Source: Bacillota bacterium (lineage in GTDB: Bacteria; Bacillota_A; Clostridia; Clostridiales; Clostridiaceae). From it: DNA of 5,479 nt. The position numbers were made by a program, and so were the translations under genes. The DNA lies in NCBI GenBank assembly GCA_021780795.1, contig JAJXYA010000053.1:1-5479 (forward strand). Direction: 5' to 3'. Positions 1 through 5,479 of this stretch are shown here, one piece after another; the first letter of the stretch is position 1, and every line of letters starts with the position of its first letter. The notes under the pieces were generated by a model. It worked only from the letters and a program-made list of their open reading frames with translations, was not told the DNA's origin and did no database searches.

Positions 1-215
1 AGCCAGGAAACAGCATATTCAATAGGTTGATTAATACTAACTTTTGAAGTGATAACCTCATAAGAAACACCTAAAGAAAATATAAAAGAAATAAACATTC
101 CAATTATTGCAATTGAAGAACTAATACCTTTAAATCGTTTTGTAATAAAGGCAATAAGTAAAAATGCAATTGCAGGAAATATTGGAATTAACCAAGCTAA
201 ACGTATAAATACCAT
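1..215 (-). CDS. nuoL: NADH-quinone oxidoreductase subunit L, N-terminal fragment
   Basis: This is the beginning of the large antiporter-like subunit of the complex I membrane arm, which takes part in proton translocation. About 71 residues are present before the window edge cuts it. The N-terminus reads MVFIRLAWLIPIFPAIAFLL, matching the L-A-W-L-I-P-hydrophobic opening typical of NuoL/ND5. A first membrane helix covers about residues 5-25, a basic KRFKG turn follows, and a second hydrophobic stretch spans about residues 31-50. Two tandem ATG codons (216-218 and 213-215) are available. The second is chosen because the AGGTG ribosome binding site lies about 7 bases ahead of it counted from AGG; starting at 218 would add one Met. 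The gene begins 8 bases after the nuoK stop, so it is the ninth gene of the operon. The ion-pumping lysines and glutamates of this family would lie beyond the window and cannot be checked. Confidence 0.9.
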   Translation of the reverse strand, partial: MVFIRLAWLIPIFPAIAFLLIAFITKRFKGISSSIAIIGMFISFIFSLGVSYEVITSKVSINQPIEYAVSW

Positions 216-223
216 CATAACAC

Positions 224-532
224 CTACCATTTCAAAATATTGAAATCTTCTACATTAGTTGTAGTATGACTGCGGTAAATATTTAATATAATAGCTAAAC
301 CTACAGCAATTTCGGCTGCTGCAACTACAATAACAAATATAGCAAAAAGGTGTCCTGTGACCTTTTCTGGTGCTAAAAATCTATTAAAAGCTACTAAATT
401 AATATTGACTGCATTCATCATGATTTCTACTGACATTAATACACTGATAACATTTCTTTTTGCAAAAGCTCCATAAAGACCAATGCAAAACAAAGCTGCT
501 GCGAGTATTAGATAACCCTCTAAACCAACCAT
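224..532 (-). CDS. nuoK: NADH-quinone oxidoreductase subunit K
   Basis: This is a small membrane-arm subunit of complex I, homologous to ND4L and to MrpC of Na+/H+ antiporters. It is 102 residues long, close to the usual 100. Three transmembrane helices are visible at about residues 5-23, 28-49 and 61-86. Helix 2 carries Glu36 in [10 protein letters not shown], the family's key membrane glutamate, and helix 3 carries a second one, Glu74, in [11 protein letters not shown]; both belong to the proton path across the membrane arm. The ATG directly follows the nuoJ stop (TAAATG, no gap), and its ribosome binding site AAAGGAGTG sits inside the last codons of nuoJ. Translation of K is therefore probably coupled to J. 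Identity is secure from motifs, length and neighbours. Confidence 0.97.
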   Translation of the reverse strand: MVGLEGYLILAAALFCIGLYGAFAKRNVISVLMSVEIMMNAVNINLVAFNRFLAPEKVTGHLFAIFVIVVAAAEIAVGLAIILNIYRSHTTTNVEDFNILKW

Positions 533-1024
533 TTAATTTTTCACTCCTTTAGCTAAAATAATAGCTCCGACTAAAGCTATTAATAAAAGTATTGCTGAAA
601 CTTCAAATGGAATCATGTAATTTCCAAAGAATCCATCTGCAATAGCATCAATGGTATTTTCTATATTTAAATTCTTATAAGTAAAATTACTAACCAAAAT
701 TAAACGTGTGATAATCACAAAGAATCCTGAACAAAATATTAAACCGGTCCATCTTAATTTATTAAATGGATTACTGTTTTTCATTTCAATTTTTCGAGTA
801 AGCATTATAGCAAATACAATTAAAATTGAAATAGCACCAGCATAAATTAAAATTTGTGCCAAAGCTAGAAAATCAGCTTCAAGCAAAATGAAAACTACAG
901 CAATACCTATAAAGGTTACAATCATTGATAACGCACTATGGATAATATTTTTTGAATGAACGACACCTATAGCAAAAGCTAAAATTAAAAATGCTATAGG
1001 CAAAAAAACAAAAGCTGGTATCAT
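533..1024 (-). CDS. nuoJ: NADH-quinone oxidoreductase subunit J
   Basis: This is the ND6-like membrane subunit of complex I, which links the quinone-site region around NuoA and NuoH to NuoK. It is 163 residues long, normal for bacterial NuoJ. Five hydrophobic helices can be seen at about residues 2-21, 27-48, 53-76, 90-111 and 137-160. The third contains the family signature LAQILIYAGAISILIVFAIM, where a conserved helix irregularity is known in the family. The start is an ATG with a strong AAGGAGG site about 7 bases upstream. The gene lies 76 bases after nuoI, the widest gap inside the cluster. Its last codons, encoding AKGVKN, also form the nuoK ribosome binding site, which constrains the C-terminus. 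Confidence 0.96.
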   Translation of the reverse strand: MIPAFVFLPIAFLILAFAIGVVHSKNIIHSALSMIVTFIGIAVVFILLEADFLALAQILIYAGAISILIVFAIMLTRKIEMKNSNPFNKLRWTGLIFCSGFFVIITRLILVSNFTYKNLNIENTIDAIADGFFGNYMIPFEVSAILLLIALVGAIILAKGVKN

Positions 1025-1100
1025 TATAAATCCTCCTTACTGTAAGACATATAAAAGAAAATAATAGGTCCTTAATGCAAAATACTAGTATGCTGGCCTG

Positions 1101-1490
1101 TTATTTTTTTGAATATTCCTTAAATAGTGTTAACTTAGTTTTAGCTCTACTATAAGCACTTAATTCAAAATCTGAAGTAACCTGTAATGCCTTACTTGGA
1201 CAGCTTTCAACGCAGAGTCCACAAAAAAGACAATACCCTAATTCCATCTCATAGTTACTTAAATGCTTTTTCTTATTTTCATCTTTATAACTTTCAATAT
1301 TAATAACTCTATTTGGACAACTCAATGCACAAATACCACAAGAAGTACACTTTTCTGAATCCAATTGAAAAGAGCAACGGGAACGTGGTGGTAATTTAGG
1401 ATGTTCTTCTGGATACTGTTGTGTAATATTTTTTTCAAATAAATGTCCGAGTGTTACTCTAAGACCATTGATTAATCCTTTACCAAACAT
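1101..1490 (-). CDS. nuoI: NADH-quinone oxidoreductase subunit I (two 4Fe-4S clusters)
   Basis: This is the ferredoxin-like peripheral subunit that passes electrons through clusters N6a and N6b to N2 in NuoB. It has 129 residues. Two complete cysteine motifs are visible, CTSCGICALSCP (Cys48, 51, 54, 58) and CLFCGLCVESCP (Cys87, 90, 93, 97), as expected for two 4Fe-4S clusters. The N-terminal 30 residues (GLINGLRVTLGHLFEK) form the amphipathic membrane-contact segment of the family. An extra Cys39 occurs in PRSRCSFQLD, where many homologues have Gly (RxRG). The ATG shares one base with the nuoH stop (TAATG), with an AAGGGGGT ribosome binding site just upstream, so coupling to nuoH is likely. 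With no NuoEFG encoded next to it, this subunit may be close to where electrons enter; that is inference. Confidence 0.97.
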   Translation of the reverse strand: MFGKGLINGLRVTLGHLFEKNITQQYPEEHPKLPPRSRCSFQLDSEKCTSCGICALSCPNRVINIESYKDENKKKHLSNYEMELGYCLFCGLCVESCPSKALQVTSDFELSAYSRAKTKLTLFKEYSKK

Positions 1491-2533
1491 TAAATTACCC
1501 CCTTAATTAACTGAAATATTTTAATACCTATTCCTGTAACTAGAATATTCATCAAAGAAATAGGAATAAGATATTTCCAATTCAAAGACATCATATGATC
1601 CAGTCTGAATCTAGGAAAAGTCCATCGAACCAACATAAATAGCAATACCACTACATAAGTTTTTAAGATAAACCAAATCCATGAAGGTAATATAGGGCCA
1701 CTAGCTCCACCTAAAAACAAAGTAACAGTGAGGGCTGAAGTAGCAAACATATTTGTATATTCAGCAAGATAAAAAAGCGCATATCTCATTCCGCTATATT
1801 CTGTAAATGGTCCAGCTACGATCTCCTGTTCTCCTTCTGCTAAGTCAAAAGGAGCTCTATTTAACTCAGCTGTTGCAGCAATAAGGTATATAATAAAGGC
1901 TATAGGCTGTAAAAAAATGAACCAAACCTTATCCTGTGCTCCCATAATTTCTGTTAAGTTTAAAGAGCCACTTATCATGACTACTCCTAGCAAAGAAAAA
2001 ATCATAGGTATTTCATAGCTAATCATTTGAGCAACTACTCTCATTCCCCCTAAAAGGGAATATTTATTATTAGATCCCCATCCTGCCATTAAAATAGGTA
2101 TAGAAGAGGTTCCAGATATAGCTAGAAAATAAAGCAATCCCAAATTTAAATTTACAGCAACCATATTTTTACCAAAAGGTAAGACAGCGTAAATTAATAA
2201 AGCAGGAACCATAACTAACAAGGATGCCATTACAAAGATTAATTTATCCGTTTTCTTTGGAATAATATCCTCTTTACCTAAAAGCTTAACAACATCCGCA
2301 ACACTCTGAAATATTCCTCTTGGTCCAAATCTATTTGGCCCTAAACGTTGTTGCAAATACCCACAAAATTTTCTCTCTAAATAAATTAAATACATAGCAT
2401 TGAACAAAACAAAAGCTACAATACCGATAAAATAAACTAAGCTCATAATTATATTTACTAAAGTATTTGGTATTCCTAATGCTAAAGTTAATCCTTTAAT
2501 CCAATCAGATATATTTATAAATATATTCTCCAT
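1490..2533 (-). CDS. nuoH: NADH-quinone oxidoreductase subunit H
   Basis: This is the ND1 homologue that joins the membrane arm to the peripheral arm and forms the quinone entry channel. At 347 residues it is a normal length, with about eight hydrophobic helices. The first signature is at residues 53-88: [19 protein letters not shown] followed by [21 protein letters not shown] conserved [19 protein letters not shown] block occurs at 151-169. The second signature, at 223-248, is [20 protein letters not shown] then FTEYSG, carrying the acidic residues of the E-channel region. Near the C-terminus the typical [14 protein letters not shown] loop is present. The start ATG has a TTAGGAGG site about 6 bases upstream and lies 14 bases after the nuoD stop. 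The direct nuoD-nuoH junction means nuoE, nuoF and nuoG are missing from the place they occupy in fourteen-subunit operons. Confidence 0.98.
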   Translation of the reverse strand: MENIFINISDWIKGLTLALGIPNTLVNIIMSLVYFIGIVAFVLFNAMYLIYLERKFCGYLQQRLGPNRFGPRGIFQSVADVVKLLGKEDIIPKKTDKLIFVMASLLVMVPALLIYAVLPFGKNMVAVNLNLGLLYFLAISGTSSIPILMAGWGSNNKYSLLGGMRVVAQMISYEIPMIFSLLGVVMISGSLNLTEIMGAQDKVWFIFLQPIAFIIYLIAATAELNRAPFDLAEGEQEIVAGPFTEYSGMRYALFYLAEYTNMFATSALTVTLFLGGASGPILPSWIWFILKTYVVVLLFMLVRWTFPRFRLDHMMSLNWKYLIPISLMNILVTGIGIKIFQLIKGVI

Positions 2534-2547
2534 TTTTACCTCCTAAA

Positions 2548-3663
2548 TTATCGGTCAATTTCGCCTAATATAGGATCAAGTGATGCAAGTATTGCAACCG
2601 CATCCTGAATTGTACTTTCTTTGGCCATTTCAGGAAAAGCACCTATATTAACAAAAGATGGCCCATGAATATGAATTCTATAAGGTTTATCTGACCCATC
2701 GCTTACCAGATAATAACCCAATGCACCTTTAGCTCCTTCAATTTGGTGATAAATATCTCCTTTGGGTGGTTTTATCAGCCTCGGAACTTTAGCTAAAACT
2801 GGTCCCTCTTGAATTTGTTCTAGTGCCTGTTTAATTATTTTTATACTCTCTTCCATTTCACCAATACGCATTAACCATCTTTCATAGCAATCACCATCTT
2901 TTCCCACAATTACTTTAAACTTAAAGCGTTCATAAATACCATATGGTGCATCACGCCTTAAATCTAAATCTATACCAGAAGCCCTTAAATTTGGACCTGT
3001 TAAACCATAAGCTAAAGCTTTTTCCCCGCTAATTATTCCAACACCTTTTGTTCTAGCTTCAAAAATTTCATTACCAGTAATGATGCGTTCATACTCTACA
3101 AAGCTCTTATCCATATCATTAAGGAAGCTTTTTAAACTGGGAATAAACTCTTCAGGTAAATCATAACTAACTCCACCGATACGCATATAATTTGTTGTCA
3201 TTCTAGAACCACAAACCATTTCAAATAAATCTAGAACTTTTTCTCTATCTCTAAAAAAATACATCCAAGGTGTATGCCCATTTAAATCAAGAGCCATACT
3301 CCCTAGGAAAACTTGGTGACTTGCAATTCTTTGAAGCTCAGCCATGATTATGCGAAGATATTCTGCTCTTTCTGGAACTTCAATTCCCATAAGCTTCTCT
3401 ACCGTTTGAACATAACCTAATTCATTTAACATTCCAGCTAAATAATCTAATCTATCAGTATAAGGTATAAATTGAGTATAGGTTCTGGATTCAGCTAATT
3501 TTTCCATACCTCTATGCAAGTAGCCAATAACATTTTCAATATTAACAATATGCTCCCCATCTAAAGTAAAAATTGCTCTATATACACCATGAGTACTAGG
3601 ATGTTGAGGCCCAAAATTTAAAGTCATTTCCTCAGTATGCAAATCTTTATTATGTTCTATCAT
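2548..3663 (-). CDS. nuoD: NADH-quinone oxidoreductase subunit D (49 kDa)
   Basis: This peripheral-arm subunit builds the quinone-reduction pocket with NuoB. It is related to the large subunit of NiFe hydrogenases but lacks their metal-binding cysteines. It is 371 residues, typical of stand-alone NuoD and not fused to NuoC. The quinone-site loop [13 protein letters not shown] is at residues 14-26, with His25 corresponding by my alignment to the quinone-binding His and Tyr74 in YTDRLDY to the partner Tyr. Further landmarks are [12 protein letters not shown] (47-58), [19 protein letters not shown] and the C-terminal DPILGEIDR, the family's usual ending. The ATG has an AAAGGAGGAAG ribosome binding site and follows nuoC by 15 bases. 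All expected pocket residues I can recognise are intact, so a functional quinone reductase is likely. Confidence 0.98.
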   Translation of the reverse strand: MIEHNKDLHTEEMTLNFGPQHPSTHGVYRAIFTLDGEHIVNIENVIGYLHRGMEKLAESRTYTQFIPYTDRLDYLAGMLNELGYVQTVEKLMGIEVPERAEYLRIIMAELQRIASHQVFLGSMALDLNGHTPWMYFFRDREKVLDLFEMVCGSRMTTNYMRIGGVSYDLPEEFIPSLKSFLNDMDKSFVEYERIITGNEIFEARTKGVGIISGEKALAYGLTGPNLRASGIDLDLRRDAPYGIYERFKFKVIVGKDGDCYERWLMRIGEMEESIKIIKQALEQIQEGPVLAKVPRLIKPPKGDIYHQIEGAKGALGYYLVSDGSDKPYRIHIHGPSFVNIGAFPEMAKESTIQDAVAILASLDPILGEIDR

Positions 3664-3678
3664 TAAACTTCCTCCTTT

Positions 3679-4116
3679 CTACCTACGGTCAATAACTTTA
3701 AAATTTTTTCTTAATGGATGACCAATAAAATCATCTGGGCATAATATTCTTTTTAGCTCTGGATGACCAATAAAATTAATTCCAAATAAATCATAAACTT
3801 CTCTTTCCTGAACATTTGCTGCAAGCCAATATTTAGTCAATGAAGGAATTTCAAGTTTTTCATCAAGTTTTACCTTAATTCTAATTAGCTCGTGAGTTGT
3901 TAATGACATAAAATGATAAATGCAGCTTAATCTGTCTTCTTCAACTGCTGTCAAATCAACTAAAAAATCAAACCCATATTCTTTCACCTTTTTTATAATA
4001 TCTAGAAAAATATTTGCTTCTATATGAATGGTAATTTGTGTATTTTCTAAAATTTCAATGTCTTGTTTATATTCTGATCTTAATTCTGAGATCAGATTTT
4101 CACTAGTTTTACTCAC
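3679..4116 (-). CDS. nuoC: NADH-quinone oxidoreductase subunit C (30 kDa)
   Basis: This peripheral-arm structural subunit packs against NuoD and NuoI and carries no cofactor. It has 145 residues, at the short end for stand-alone NuoC. The family signature is at residues 104-137: [20 protein letters not shown], followed by [14 protein letters not shown]. The common AANW before this block is AANV here (residues 99-102). The start is GTG at 4114-4116. An in-frame TAA lies immediately upstream and the first internal Met is residue 70, so no other start is sensible. An AGAGGTGG ribosome binding site lies 6 bases before it. The GTG overlaps the last 8 bases of nuoB, suggesting translational coupling. 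The product ends in VIDRR 15 bases before nuoD. Confidence 0.96.
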   Translation of the reverse strand: MSKTSENLISELRSEYKQDIEILENTQITIHIEANIFLDIIKKVKEYGFDFLVDLTAVEEDRLSCIYHFMSLTTHELIRIKVKLDEKLEIPSLTKYWLAANVQEREVYDLFGINFIGHPELKRILCPDDFIGHPLRKNFKVIDRR

Positions 4117-4618
4117 TTATGTCCACCTCTTTCGGATGAATTATTTTTTCTTTTAATGTTAAAAGACCATTAATTAATGCTTCTGGGCGTGGAGGACAGC
4201 CAGGAATATAAACATCTACTGGTAAAAATGTATCTGCGCCTGGTACAACATTATATGAGTCTACAAAGGGTCCTCCACTAGTTGCACAGCTCCCCATAGC
4301 AATTACCCATTTTGGTTCTGGCATTTGTTCATAAACTTTTTTCACTACAGGTGCCATTTTTTCGGTGATTGTTCCTGCAACAATCATCAAATCTGCTTGC
4401 CTTGGTGAAGCACGAAAAACTTCATATCCAAAGCGTGCAATATCATAACGAGCACCTCCTGCTGCCATCATCTCAATAGCACAGCAGGCTAAACCAAAGG
4501 TTAAAGGCCAAAAGGAATGAGCGCGGCAAAAGTTTAAAGCATCATCCACTTTTGTTAATATAATATTTTTTTCTATTTGTTCTTGAACATATTTATCTTC
4601 ATTTAAATTTATTTCCAC
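4109..4618 (-). CDS. nuoB: NADH-quinone oxidoreductase subunit B (cluster N2)
   Basis: This peripheral-arm subunit carries the terminal 4Fe-4S cluster N2, which donates electrons to quinone. All four ligand cysteines are visible: the tandem pair in [10 protein letters not shown] (Cys45, Cys46), [10 protein letters not shown] (Cys111) and PGCPPRPE (Cys141), numbered from the start chosen here. The predicted protein has 169 residues. An ATG at 4648 would add 10 residues ([10 protein letters not shown]), but those codons contain an obvious AGAGGGGG ribosome binding site placed 7 bases before the GTG at 4616-4618. Homologues also usually begin shortly before the helix preceding the CC motif. I therefore call GTG as the start, overlapping the nuoA end by 10 bases. 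The 3' end overlaps nuoC by 8 bases. Identity is certain; the start is likely rather than proven. Confidence 0.96.
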   Translation of the reverse strand: MEINLNEDKYVQEQIEKNIILTKVDDALNFCRAHSFWPLTFGLACCAIEMMAAGGARYDIARFGYEVFRASPRQADLMIVAGTITEKMAPVVKKVYEQMPEPKWVIAMGSCATSGGPFVDSYNVVPGADTFLPVDVYIPGCPPRPEALINGLLTLKEKIIHPKEVDISE

Positions 4619-4965
4619 TCTAATGCCCCCTCTTTCCACGCATACCATAATCCAATAATTAAAATACCTATAAAAATAACCATTTCAAAAAGTGCGAATA
4701 ATCCTAGTGATTTAAACTTCACTGCCCATGGTAATAAAAATACTGTCTCAACATCAAAGAGTAGAAATACTAGGCCGTACATAAAGTAACTAACCTTAAA
4801 TCTAATCCAAGTTGGACCTGTGGTTTCAACACCACACTCATAAGTAGATAACTTTTCTTCATTTGGCTTCTTAGGCCTTACTAAGGAAGCAGTTAATAAA
4901 ACAACCATTCCAAAGATGAATGAAGCTATAAGAAAAATTCCAATAATCAAATAATCTTGTATCAT
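4609..4965 (-). CDS. nuoA: NADH-quinone oxidoreductase subunit A
   Basis: This is the ND3 homologue, a small membrane subunit at the junction between the quinone site and the proton-pumping arm. It has 118 residues, the normal size. Three helices are visible at about residues 5-28, 60-80 and 88-110. The long loop after helix 1 contains the family hallmark STYECGVE with Cys44. Helix 2 contains [14 protein letters not shown] with the conserved Asp71 and Glu73. The ATG has a GAGAGGAGA ribosome binding site about 5 bases upstream. This is the first gene of the cluster, preceded by a non-coding stretch and a terminator for the gene before it, so operon transcription probably starts just upstream. 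Confidence 0.97.
   Translation of the reverse strand: MIQDYLIIGIFLIASFIFGMVVLLTASLVRPKKPNEEKLSTYECGVETTGPTWIRFKVSYFMYGLVFLLFDVETVFLLPWAVKFKSLGLFALFEMVIFIGILIIGLWYAWKEGALEWK
4626..4633 (-). promoter_or_regulatory. ribosome binding site that sets the nuoB start
   Basis: The minus strand reads AGAGGGGG here, then a 7-base spacer and GTG. It lies inside the 3' end of nuoA and would be translated as part of NuoB if the upstream ATG at 4648 were used. This supports the GTG start and suggests coupling to nuoA translation. Confidence 0.7.
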
Positions 4966-4979
4966 TTTTATCTCCTCTC

Positions 4980-4994
4980 AAAACAAAATGTTTT
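4980..4994. promoter_or_regulatory. 15-bp inverted repeat in front of the nuoA ribosome binding site
   Basis: AAAACA and TGTTTT are perfect 6-bp arms around AAA. The repeat touches the nuoA ribosome binding site and would straddle the transcription start predicted from the nearest promoter candidate. It could be an operator, but it does not match the Rex or FNR consensus as I know them, and AT-rich DNA makes such repeats by chance. Confidence 0.3.
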
Positions 4995-4995
4995 A

Positions 4996-5025
4996 TTTAT
5001 ACTCTCCACGCTGGAAGTATATCAT
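4996..5025 (-). promoter_or_regulatory. candidate sigma-A promoter for the nuo operon
   Basis: Two weak candidates overlap here on the minus strand. One has TATAAA (4996-5001) as -10 and ATGATA (5020-5025) as -35 with 18 bases between, giving a leader of only about 25 bases. The other is an extended -10, TGATATACT (5016-5024), with no good -35. Position just upstream of nuoA supports a promoter, but neither match is strong and the region is AT-rich. Confidence 0.35.
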
Positions 5026-5077
5026 TTAAAAACTATTAAATTATTAATGGTTTTCTATTTGATCATATATTACCAAA

Positions 5078-5099
5078 TTCTTATGAAGTTATTATGAAG
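5078..5099 (-). promoter_or_regulatory. 11-bp tandem repeat upstream of nuoA, possible regulator site
   Basis: On the minus strand CTTCATAATAA is followed at once by CTTCATAAGAA, 10 of 11 bases identical. One helical turn between identical half-sites is the layout used by OmpR/PhoB-type response regulators. A loose -10-like TAATAT preceded by TGG lies about 9 bases after the second TTCATA. The regulator, if any, cannot be named from the sequence. Confidence 0.3.
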
Positions 5100-5180
5100 A
5101 AAATTTATAGGAAAACTTTTTTAAAGCTTAATCTCGAACCATATAAAATTGAAATAAGGCCTTCTATTACCGCAACAAGT

Positions 5181-5221
5181 AAAAAGTCATGTAAAAGAAG
5201 AATTACTCCTTTTACATGACT
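5181..5221 (-). terminator. intrinsic terminator upstream of the nuo operon
   Basis: AGTCATGTAAAAG (5185-5197) and CTTTTACATGACT (5209-5221) form a perfect 13-bp stem with an 11-base loop. On the minus strand the stem runs into five T residues (5185-5181, the first paired). On the plus strand no comparable T tract follows, so it serves transcripts coming from the right, i.e. the SHOCT-tailed gene or the structured RNA region. The stem is AT-rich, which may weaken it, but its length compensates. Confidence 0.75.
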
Positions 5222-5253
5222 AACATTTTGTTATCTATAATTTAATGTACTAT

Positions 5254-5326
5254 TTATCCGATAGCTAGCATCCGTAACACTCCCACTTCTTCAAGTGGGA
5301 GATAACGGCTGCACGCTCCTGGATAA
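5254..5326 (-). other. branched RNA-like structure closed by TTATCC/GGATAA
   Basis: Nested inverted repeats occur here. The outer arms are TTATCC (5254-5259) and GGATAA (5321-5326), the middle arms CCGT (5272-5275) and ACGG (5305-5308), and the inner hairpin is CTCCCACTT (5280-5288) and AAGTGGGAG (5293-5301) with a 4-base loop. The inner hairpin alone is a strong 9-bp stem. The set does not end in a T tract, so it is not an ordinary terminator. Such GC-rich hairpins occur at the right ends of IS200/IS605-family elements, where the omega RNA of TnpB is encoded, but no transposase or tnpB is visible here. A free-standing structured RNA or a 3' UTR element is equally possible. Confidence 0.45.
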
Positions 5327-5336
5327 GTTCAACTAA

Positions 5337-5368
5337 GATTCAGATGGGGATCAAACCCCACCTGAATC
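5337..5368 (-). other. 13-bp stem-loop downstream of the SHOCT-tailed gene
   Basis: GATTCAGATGGGG (5337-5349) and CCCCACCTGAATC (5356-5368) enclose a 6-base loop. All positions pair except 5344/5361, which is an A-C mismatch on the plus strand but a G-U wobble on the minus-strand RNA. That favours the minus strand as the folded molecule, the same direction as the gene upstream. No T tract follows, so it is not an intrinsic terminator by itself. Confidence 0.6.
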
Positions 5369-5384
5369 AAGTTTCACTTGATTC
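5364..5384 (-). other. 8-bp hairpin spanning a stop codon
   Basis: GAATCAAG (5364-5371) and CTTGATTC (5377-5384) are perfect arms around a 5-base loop that contains the TGA stop of the SHOCT-tailed gene (5374-5376). Bases 5364-5368 are shared with the neighbouring 13-bp stem-loop, so the two hairpins cannot form fully at the same time. Confidence 0.5.
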
Positions 5385-5479
5385 TATAATATTCCTCTTC
5401 ACTTATTTCTCCACGAGCTAATCTTTCATTTAATATATTTAAAGAATTGTCTTTAACTCTGCAAACTTGAAGGTTATTA
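5374..5479 (-). CDS. C-terminal fragment of a SHOCT-domain protein
   Basis: An open frame enters from the right edge and ends at TGA (5374-5376), giving the last 34 residues of a protein. The end reads LNERLARGEISEEEYYRIK. This matches the SHOCT (short C-terminal) domain pattern: a short helix L-x-E-R-x-A-R-G-E-I, then S/T-E-E-E-Y. SHOCT tails occur at the end of many unrelated bacterial proteins and are proposed to mediate oligomerisation or protein contacts, so they do not reveal the main function. The 15 residues before it (from NNLQVCRVKDN) show no motif I recognise. The start lies outside the window. The gene faces the same way as nuo but is separated from it by a terminator, so it is probably a separate transcription unit. 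Confidence 0.75.
   Translation of the reverse strand, partial: NNLQVCRVKDNSLNILNERLARGEISEEEYYRIK

Larger units (their letters stand above)
4966..5373. other. gene-free stretch between the nuo cluster and the SHOCT-tailed gene
   Basis: No convincing protein gene is seen in these 408 bases on either strand. From nuoA outward they hold the nuoA leader with a short inverted repeat, weak promoter candidates, an 11-bp tandem repeat, an intrinsic terminator reading leftward, an AT-rich linker (5222-5253) and a group of hairpins. The part from about 5254 rightward is visibly richer in G and C than the nuo-proximal part, which suggests a different origin or structural constraint. Confidence 0.8.

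Noticed and set aside
1025..1100. A small peptide gene in the nuoI-nuoJ gap
   Set aside because: The only ATG frame gives eight codons, has no ribosome binding site and overlaps the nuoJ ribosome binding site.
4619..4648. ATG start for nuoB at 4648
   Set aside because: It would translate the apparent nuoB ribosome binding site and add ten residues that look unlike a NuoB N-terminus.
5051..5072. FNR-like or Rex-like operator around TGATCA upstream of nuoA
   Set aside because: Only a 6-base palindrome is present and the outer bases do not match TTGAT-N4-ATCAA or the Rex consensus.
5156..5163. Palindrome AAGGCCTT in the nuo upstream region
   Set aside because: Only eight bases with no flanking extension or second copy; chance is sufficient explanation.
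5265..5338. Short open minus-strand frame of about 24 codons through the hairpin region, ending in KKWECYGC
   Set aside because: It has no start codon with a ribosome binding site, is closed by TGA upstream, and runs entirely through strong inverted repeats, so structure explains the sequence better than coding.
5337..5368. Intrinsic terminator for the SHOCT-tailed gene at the 13-bp stem-loop
   Set aside because: Neither strand has a T tract after the stem; the perfect stem at 5185-5221 with five T residues is a better terminator.

Overview
The window is AT-rich bacterial DNA in which every supported gene lies on the minus strand, so the genes read right to left. Nine consecutive genes encode subunits of respiratory complex I (NDH-1 type) in the order nuoA, nuoB, nuoC, nuoD, nuoH, nuoI, nuoJ, nuoK and the start of nuoL, which runs off the left edge. 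The AT-rich codon use, strong purine-rich ribosome binding sites, GTG starts and the absence of nuoE, nuoF and nuoG between nuoD and nuoH all fit a Firmicute with an eleven-subunit complex I. My best guess is an anaerobic clostridial or Peptococcaceae-like organism, but genus cannot be read from this window.

The nuo cluster (1-4965) is tightly packed. nuoA/nuoB, nuoB/nuoC and nuoH/nuoI overlap, nuoJ and nuoK abut as TAAATG, and the other gaps are 6-15 bases except for 76 bases between nuoI and nuoJ. Together NuoB, C, D and I form the peripheral quinone-reducing arm, with cluster N2 and two ferredoxin-type 4Fe-4S clusters. NuoA, H, J, K and L belong to the proton-pumping membrane arm. The NADH-oxidising module is not encoded at its usual place, so the electron donor is unknown; ferredoxin or another low-potential carrier is an inference.

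Positions 4966-5373 (408 bases) hold no protein gene. The nuo-proximal part (4966-5180) is the presumed promoter and leader: weak promoter candidates, a short inverted repeat directly before the nuoA ribosome binding site, and an 11-bp tandem repeat further upstream. At 5181-5221 lies an intrinsic terminator for minus-strand transcription arriving from the right, which separates nuo from the upstream gene. From 5254 to 5384 there is a dense set of inverted repeats that can fold as RNA on the minus strand. It resembles the hairpin-rich right end of an IS200/IS605-type element or another structured RNA, but I cannot confirm its identity.

At the right edge (5374-5479) is the C-terminal end of a protein with a SHOCT-like tail. 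Its stop codon falls in the loop of the first hairpin of the structured region.

Most of the window is a conserved energy-metabolism operon. The part worth a second look is the structured intergenic stretch between the SHOCT-tailed gene and the terminator.
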